Below are positions 37,601-46,600 of a stretch of 64,000 nucleotides of DNA, one piece after another (positions within the stretch are counted from its first letter, which is position 1; every line of letters starts with the position of its first letter). This DNA comes from Nepenthes gracilis. Taxonomy: Eukaryota > Streptophyta > Magnoliopsida > Caryophyllales > Nepenthaceae. The notes below the pieces were generated by a model that made no database searches, was not told where the DNA came from, and saw only the letters and a program-made list of their open reading frames with translations. The translations under genes were made by a program, and so were the position numbers. The stretch lies in NCBI GenBank assembly GCA_033239525.1, contig BSYO01000024.1, positions 1,054,001 through 1,118,000 of the forward strand, given 5' to 3'.

Positions 37601-40600
37601 TTCATTCAAGAGGTAGCTTGCTGCAATAGCCACGTTGTTGAATAGGCAAAACCCCATTGGTTCATCCTGTTCAGCATGATGACCAGGAGGCCTTACAATG
37701 GCAAACGCAGAATTTAGATCCCCTTTAGCAACTCTTTCTACAGCCTGCTCAGAGAAACACTGATAATTAATTAGCTGCCCAGGACATTAAAATCAAATAA
37801 AAAAAGGAATAATAATTTATCACGCCAACAAGCTTACACACTAGCAAACATGTTTCTATCAAGGAACAACTCAAACAAAACACTGAACGCTAATAGCAAG
37901 AACCCAAGAAACATGCCACCTCAATGCCTCATGCAAATGTCCATTAGGCTTTAAAGGTGAACTGTCATAAGCCCGCATATTGCCACATGGTGAAATATTA
38001 CTTCTACAGCATGGAAGTTCCTAGGATTTGAACCGATCAAAGAGGCTCCGATAGCATGTTATGAACCCTCATAATAATAATTGCTTTTCAACACAAGGTA
38101 CAATAATGCAGGAGCATAAAAAGGAAAAGTGAAAATAATAGTTACAATACTGTAGCAGCATATTAGGGAATTTCTGTTACATTTTATCTTACTTTTTCCA
38201 TGTAATACTTCGGTTCTTACTTAGTAGTCCATTTTGAATAGAGTTTTTAACCTTATCACTAAAATTTCTATATGGTTGGAATTATATAGTTGAATCTCAT
38301 TACAATAAGGATTAATATTCTAGAGTCTATATAAAGGTTTCCCTGCGTGTGAACATGTAAATTCGAATTTGTTGCTTAATGATAGTTGAACAAGAGTCTC
38401 TCTTATTGTTTTCTGCTTGTGTTTAAAAGAAGGAATCCATTTTGAGAATGAAACCAGTTGTTAACACCCTTCAATCATACGCACCTGTTAATCAAACGGC
38501 ATACTGGTTTCTGCTGCATTATATGGGTCAGTCCTGCACTAAATTCACGCTCTAAGACCGAAAGGCATTCGCTTGAGGAGTGTGTTTGATAGTAAAAGTA
38601 ATTCTTGGGCCCTCACCTAGGAACTAAAGCTTCTAGGAAGAATCATTTCTCAACAATCTTATGGCGATAATCTATAAATTGATCAAACAAATAAAGAAAT
38701 AGATATACCAAGACTATGGAGCCAAATAAAATAGCAGCCCAACACAAGGCTCTCATAACATAGGATTTGCAGAGTTTTAGGTGTGTGTAGCCCTATCCCT
38801 ACATGTGTTGCAAAGAGTTGTTCAATCATTTGAACCAGTGACCTCCACGTCACAATATAGCAATCTTACCATTGCATCAAGAAATCCAATAATAATGAGT
38901 ACTTATATACTTGCAAGTTAAACAAATTTTCCTAAAAACCATCATTAATAAGAAATAACCATCCCAAAAATAGTTTTTTCATAACATCCAAAGGTGGTAC
39001 AATTATCCCATATAATTAATCAGCCGCTAGATTATCAAGCTATAAGATTCATGAAGTTTCCTCATATAAAAAACAAAAAATTCAAGTAGAGAAAAATACT
39101 AAAATCAAAATATAGTTTTCATTGCACCAACAGTTACTACTAACTACGCTTTGGTTTTCCAGAGAACTTGTGTAGAATGCATGTCCCTTTTCCATAAAAT
39201 GTTTTCTTTTAAGCCCAATTATAAGTTTTCTTGAGCAGCTGTTCTACACTATCCAGGAATTTTGTCAGCAGGAGTCCAGCTAAAAATGGGAGTTCTGATT
39301 CTGCTATGGGATAAAATCTGCATTTACAATTATCCCAGATGCCAAGAGATGAAGCAGAGAGAATGTTTATGTCGATTATGGAAGGGCAAACCCAACTGGC
39401 TCAATATCCAAATCCTCCGAAGTAAGTCTGGTACAAAACCATGGTAAAATGTGAGTTTCAGAAACATCCAACATGATCATTATATTTTATAGGAGGAGAC
39501 CATCATTATTCTATATTGCATCTACATCAAAGTGCAAAATGCATATACTTGCAAAGCAGTGTCTTTAATATCCACAAATAAGGATATTCTTTAGTTTTAA
39601 CCGACAAATATATAGTAATTTGGTATGCACAATAATGTGGCATACATTGGTACACAAAACTCAACTTTAAAGTAACAGATCCAAATTGCATTGAGGAGTC
39701 TACTTGGAGGATAAGTGAGGGGAAAAGAGGACATCAATCTAAACTCCATCCTATCTTTTCTTCCTCTAGAAAACTCAATCGTTAGTCTCATCAACATCAA
39801 GAGTAGTCCTCTCACAAAGAAAACATGTCATGACCCAACCTAGTTTATCAAAAACAACATTAAACCACCCAAACCATGAAGTGAAAAACCATAAATATCA
39901 TATCTCAAAAGCCTCAATAAGATATAAATAATCATCATAAATGTTTCATTAATACAAACTTCAAAGCATTTACAACAATAGAATACTAAGTATAAACAAG
40001 CCTGGCATAACTACTACAACATACCGTATAAGTTTACAAAGTAATACAAGATATATAACATCTAATATAAATCTATACTGAAACTTCTCGCATGATATTC
40101 ATCATGGCCTTGCCTATCTACATCTAACTCTCTGAGAACCTGCAACTAAGCTGACATAAGTCCAACAAAATAACAAGTGAGCCGAATATCCAATAAATCA
40201 TATAAACAACAATATAACACCAACATGCTCACAATAATACCACAATAGGATATAAACATCTGAACATCAAGTGTAAGAACATCAACAATAAGAAGACTTG
40301 AAATAGCAACCGTATATCCAAATGACATACTAACAGACAGCTTGAAAAAAGAGACCCAAGAATCCCATAAAAGAGGAAAGGAGACCAAATGTACAATCAT
40401 ATTGCAACCGAGGTCATAAAACACTAAAAGATGATAAAAAATCTCCGTGGACTTTGCTCACCATCAACCAAAGGCTAACGAACTCACACCTCCCGATTGG
40501 CTAGGTCTATAATGCAAGATTGCAAATATCCCAGGATCATATATGCAACTAACTCAACTGCGGCATGCCCATGCCAAGATCCGATATCTCCTACCAACAA

Positions 40601-43600
40601 TCCACCGATATACAATGCAATGGACGCATGGCTACAAGTATCTCACCACAATTCATGACCTCAACATCCACCAGGATATGGAAATCAGTATTGAAAAACT
40701 ATAAACCATATCATAGTGTCATAAGTTTCATATTCCTTAATGCTATGACATTTTCATATAATTTCTTCCACCTTAACCATAACCATGAGTCTAAATAAGC
40801 AATTTCAATACTCAAACTCAAGGATAAACAAATAAGGATCAAAATCCAAGAAATAAGACAACTCCAAGACTTAACTAATAATCTATAAGTCTGATGTTTG
40901 AACGTGAGTTTACATGCCAATGACAAGGACTACGTTTGAACGTGGGTCGCACGTCATTAAAACGGTAAAAAACCAAAAACTATTATTTCAGATTTCGTAT
41001 GAGTAAATGTCCAACAAAGTTAACAAGTAATGACTTAAACTCAAGGATCAAGACTTAAACAACATCTAGGAAGTTTTATGCACAAAAATTGACAAGAATT
41101 GTCAGTTGAAAATAACAAATTTGACCGGAATTTGAAGAAATTCATAAATTGGACAAAACTGTTCCAACAAATATATAGTGTTGGAATGCTGGTCCAATGC
41201 TAGACCAAAAACTGATCAAAACAACTCCGAATTAGAATAATTCTTGAATATACTTGAAATACAAGATAATGACAAGGATTATCAACCAACGTACTTCCAT
41301 TATAACTGAACATAAAAACAAATTTAAATATAAATATCCGATTTCTAGACTACTTCCCCGTACATCTCATTTTCCACCCTTTCTTAATCCCAAACATTTA
41401 TGTTAATTTCTACATGCATATTCACATATATTTCAAATTAGAAAAGGCACATGGACATCATGCTTCAAATTAAATAAGAAAGAAAGAAAATATATCAACT
41501 TCAAAGAAAGAGAATAAACTTCCATGAAAAAACAACTTACCAAAAAGAAAGTGTAAACTTAATTGGATGTTAAATTTATAATTCCTCAATCTCTCTAATT
41601 GGTTCTCCTTTACAGTTTTGACTTCTTCTCTTTTCTTCCCCTTCCTTTCTTTTCTTCTCGTGTTTTCTTTCTAATTGTTGTGTCACTTTCAAGAAGACAA
41701 TGTCTTATTTTATAGAAAGAAAAAAATAAACTTTCTAATTTCTAATGAAAACATGTCTTAATTGCAATTATCTATTATTAAATAAGAAGCCACTTCAATT
41801 TCAGACTTCCCTAGAAGAAACAATTAATAACTTAACATTCATTTGGAATTTGCACCAAAAATTGCTCTGATTTAGAGGAAACATTCAAACACTATGACGA
41901 ATGCCACAAACACTGGGTCCATTCTTCACCAAAACGAACTCTACTTAATTCTAAAGTCTGATTAACCTCAATTTATCCATAACAACATCAATAAATCCAT
42001 GCACCAAAGATTTAAACTTAATCCCTAGAATTAAAATCCTAGGGGCATCATAAAATAGGCAGGGAAAACAATCTCCTTCCCCTATATTCTTTTCCCTTTC
42101 AGTTTACTTCCTATATTGCAGCATTTTTCACAAAACCAAACCAAACTTTTGCTTCAAATATGCTCCAAAGGAGAAGAGCTTCATCATCATTGCAGGAACT
42201 TAACACAAAATACAATGGCATCCTTTGATACACATCAATAAATGCTTCCTAAGATCCACTTATCATTAAGTGTACACCAAAGGGATGCCACCCATGTAAA
42301 GGGGACAGAGAGGCTAAAAGATAAAACAAATAGCTAATTGCTCTCAATGAGTGGCCTACTATGCAAAGAACCAAAAGTAACAAAGGTCCTCTTAGAAAGA
42401 GAGTCAAGAACTCCATAAGGTCCAATTCGCAGACAAATCTAAAATGATAGGGATTGACATTGGATTTTGATTGGTTAGCAGGATTATATGAATAAAACTA
42501 TATCTGTCTTGCATGGCGACTTATGGCCTAAATTTCTGTGGTAGTTTAAGAGACCAATATAAAGAACCAAACCACATGTTATATATCACCCTCTTCACTT
42601 AATATAGAAAAAATGAAATTTCTGGAGCAAAAAAATGTATGTTCATAAGAATTTGTCATTTTGTGAACAGTAAGTAATGTGAATTATCATAAATCATATG
42701 CCAAAAAGTACAAACAAAAAGATAGGAAAAAACAGCAAAACTAAAACAACAATGAATAAAGAAAGTCTAAAAGCACAATAGCAAACCAAGAAGAAAATCC
42801 TTGGCCCAGATATAAATATGGTCTGAAACCAATCAGAGAATATCAGATTTTCCCAAATTCCCAAAAGCTCTAGCATTCTACTCCTTCCAAATTATCAACA
42901 GAAGCAGCCCACAGAATTTCAGCTTTCTATTGTGCCTAACAGACCATTCCCTTGCCTTCTGTTCATCAAGCATGCAACCCACCGGAATCCAGAGCCCTCA
43001 AAATGCAAAGCAGTATGCTATAGCCTTGAGTGACAAGACAAAAAAGGAATAAGTGTTGCACAGACTCTAGGTGTTATTTGCATAAGAAGCACCTTTTGAC
43101 AATTGAAAATCCCCTTTTGGAGATTATGCATGGTAAGGCATTTATCCCAAGTAGCTTCAACGACAAAAAAAAAAAAAAACAAAAAGGCCATAGGGGTCAA
43201 GCATAACCTCCAAATTAACTAAGCAGGGAGAAAACCTCCTCCGGATAACTCATGGCCCTCCAATCAAAACAAATAGAAAAGGTTCCAGAGCTGCTAATGT
43301 GCTGGGCACATAATTTTAACCTGGTTAATCTTACAGAAAAGAAGCTCTAGGGTCAAGAATAACCTCCAAATTAACTAGGCAGGGAAAAAACCTCCTCTGT
43401 ATAACTCATGGTTCTCTATGCATGACAAATGGAAAAGGTTCCAGGGCTGCTAATGTCATGGCCCATAATTTTAACCTAGTTAATTTGATTATGTGGGAAT
43501 AATTTATTTGGATTACAACTTTCTTATGAGGTACATAGATCTAAGAAGGGCCAACATGCATAACAACTATTAAGATATAGCAGTGATACTGCAATGACAG

Positions 43601-46600
43601 TAAGATATGTTGATAACACATTTGCAACACCGTGACCCACAACTTAAAACTATGATGAGGTATTTTAGTATGTGGATTTGAAATTTGGGGTTCAGGAATA
43701 ACATATATTAGTAATGGAAGATAATATATCTAAAGGTGTTTTTAAATAGATAATAAAGTAATACATGTGTTGGCATGATGTGTTAGTAAGGAAGGCCAGT
43801 GACAAGGTGCCTTCCTAGCTTACACAGATAAAAAGGCAGTATGGAGAGGGGGAAATGAAAGTGAAAAAAACAGTAGGAAATGGGGAGAAGCCAAAAGGAC
43901 AACCCGGAAGAAAAAAAGAGGGATGGAGAAAGAGGAAAAAAAGGTTGATTCAAAGACGATGCAAGAAACTTTATAATTCTTGTGGACTTACAATTGTGGT
44001 AAGTGGACATTCATCACTTTTTATTCTCTTTCCCACATTGATTCCATAGATTTTGAGGCATGCTATTTGTTATTATTTGTCTTCGATCAATCTATTCTCA
44101 GTTATTTTGTTTGAGCTTGCCAAGGTTGTATGTCGTTAGTCATTTGTTGTACTCTTACTATTTTGCTTCATTCTTAGAAATCCTAGGCCTGCATATTAAA
44201 CATATACATGGTTTTATTATGAAAAATGAATTTTGGAGCCATATGATGTGTTAAAAGGAATTTAGTTGCGGAGCCTTGGTTTATGCCCGAGTCACAGAAA
44301 TCGCTACTTGGCTGAGAGCTACACGAAGCCGCAACGAGTGACACTATTACTAAGGGTGAAAATTACTACCGACTACCAGAGTGGAGCTGCCTAGAGGTGA
44401 ACCACCAAGACAATGGGTGTGTAGGGTGGTTATTGTTTTGCACCCAATGGGGGGAAATATTTTAACATTCTTATTGCAAACATCTATATAGATGTTTTAA
44501 GGAAATTATAAGCTTGCATTATTGAAACGGGTCCAGTTCTTTGTATTTGAAGTCGAATTACTATTCCATCATGATTTCTTGGCCCTCGAAAAGTGGATTT
44601 TCATGGGTGTCATAATTACTGGAGTACTTGTTGCTCTCCCTCAAGTTAACAATTTCTGGCATGGAATAGATCCAAGAGCTTTTTTGGTTGGTCAAGATGA
44701 AAGCGTGGAGAGGAAGCATGGATATCAATTATTTTGAGGAAGATGTATTTGAGGGATTTTGTTCCTATTAAAAGCACTAGACATTCAATTATTGGTACTT
44801 CTGGTCCTTTGTTTGGACTAATTTGGTGTTAGTCTTGAGAGTTCATGGTCTAACTTAGGCTTGTGGTGCATAACAAACCAACTCTACCAAGAGGTGTCGG
44901 GCCGTGGCATTCAATGGTACCAGACCAAAGGTTTGAGATTACATGATTAATGAGAAGTGACATTGACATTGGTTTCTACTAGTTGACATTACGGTTTGAT
45001 GATATTTTTTTACGGTAAAAATGCTTGAGAACTGAAACCGAGTATAGGGTTACAAGATTTAAGGACGTAATTCTTTTAAAAGTGAAAACTGTGATGACCT
45101 ACACACTTAGCCAACTCTCTCCTAAATGAGCAAACAAATGGAATGAAGCTAAAGCTACTGATAGGGCAGATCCCAAGGAAAGCGAGTATGTACATGGTAG
45201 AAGTCCTTTCCTTTCAAGCAAATTCTTTATATCTGGTTTTTAAACGGGACCAATTCATTAGGATTATAAATTCGTATGAAGTATTCTAGTACACATTCAA
45301 ACTTGGAATCACTCGTTACAGATGGGTATTGAGGGAAATCAAGGAAAATATATAGAGCAAATAAAATAAAATATCCATGTGTTTGTTAAAGTGACATGCG
45401 TTGGTTAGGAAGGTTGATGAGTAGCTGCCTCCCTGACACAAATCTGAGTCCAGTAAGGGGAAGATAAAAAGAAAGAGAAAAGAAGAGAAGAGAAGAGAGA
45501 GAGAGAGAGAACTTGGAAGAAGAAAAGAAGGGGAAAGAGAGAAAAAAGAAAGTAGTCATTTTAATTCAATCTTTCCACATAACCAAAGAATGAAGAAGAT
45601 TTTTCAAGAGTCTCAGGGCCAAAAAGTGCATGCTTAATACCACCAGAGTCTAATATTTCCGAAGAAATTAATTGAAGTACTCTAGATACAAAAGTGTGCA
45701 CTAGATTCAGGAGGTGACCCATGAATTTTTATGATACTGGCAGAGATTTTGGCAGAAGTGGGAATTCACCTTGTTCTATTCCTCTCCAACTTTAAGTTCG
45801 TATTTCTGAAAGCATGCTATTGGTCAGTACAAGTCTTTGGTCAATATGTTGCCAATTCATTTGTTCGAGCTTACCATAATTTGTATGACATTTGCCATGT
45901 GTTATATTCCTACTATTTCAACCAATTGATGGAAATCCCCAGTCTGTATATAAATACATATTCTTTTACTACCGGAAAAAAACCTTTCTAGAACTAAATG
46001 AATTCTCAAGTGGAATTTGGTTGAGGAGCCTGCTTTGATCTCTTGTCCCAAAAATGGCTACTCTAGGGAAGGCCATGAAGAGTAGCATTAGAGCCGTTCC
46101 AGAGGGGAAAGCTGAAGCCTACCGCTAGAGTGAGCTCCCCTAAATTGGATTTACAGAGACGATGATGGTGGAGTGTGGCAAATTTTTTTTTTAACTTCCA
46201 TAAATATTTTGATAAACATCTATCCAATTGTCTTACAGAAATTTTATGCTTGTGTTACCAATGTGGCCGCATTTCATCCGATGATCCAATCTCCTAGCAT
46301 TTGAAATTGCTATTTCTTGACCCTCAAGCAATGGGTGACTATAGACGTCTTACTTCTGGACTATTTGCACCTCAAACTCTAAAACAATTTTTAATAGGAA
46401 TTAATTCAAAAGGCCTTTTGGGTCTGTCAAGATAAGAGTGGGAGGAGGAAGCACAAATATAAACAATTTGAGGAAGTATTTGAGGAAATAACAGGTTATT
46501 AAAATTTTTGATGTTTAATTATTGGTATTTTGGGGAATGGATTGGATTATTTGGGTGTTAAACTTACAAGTTTATGGCCTTACTTGGGCTCACGAAGTGG

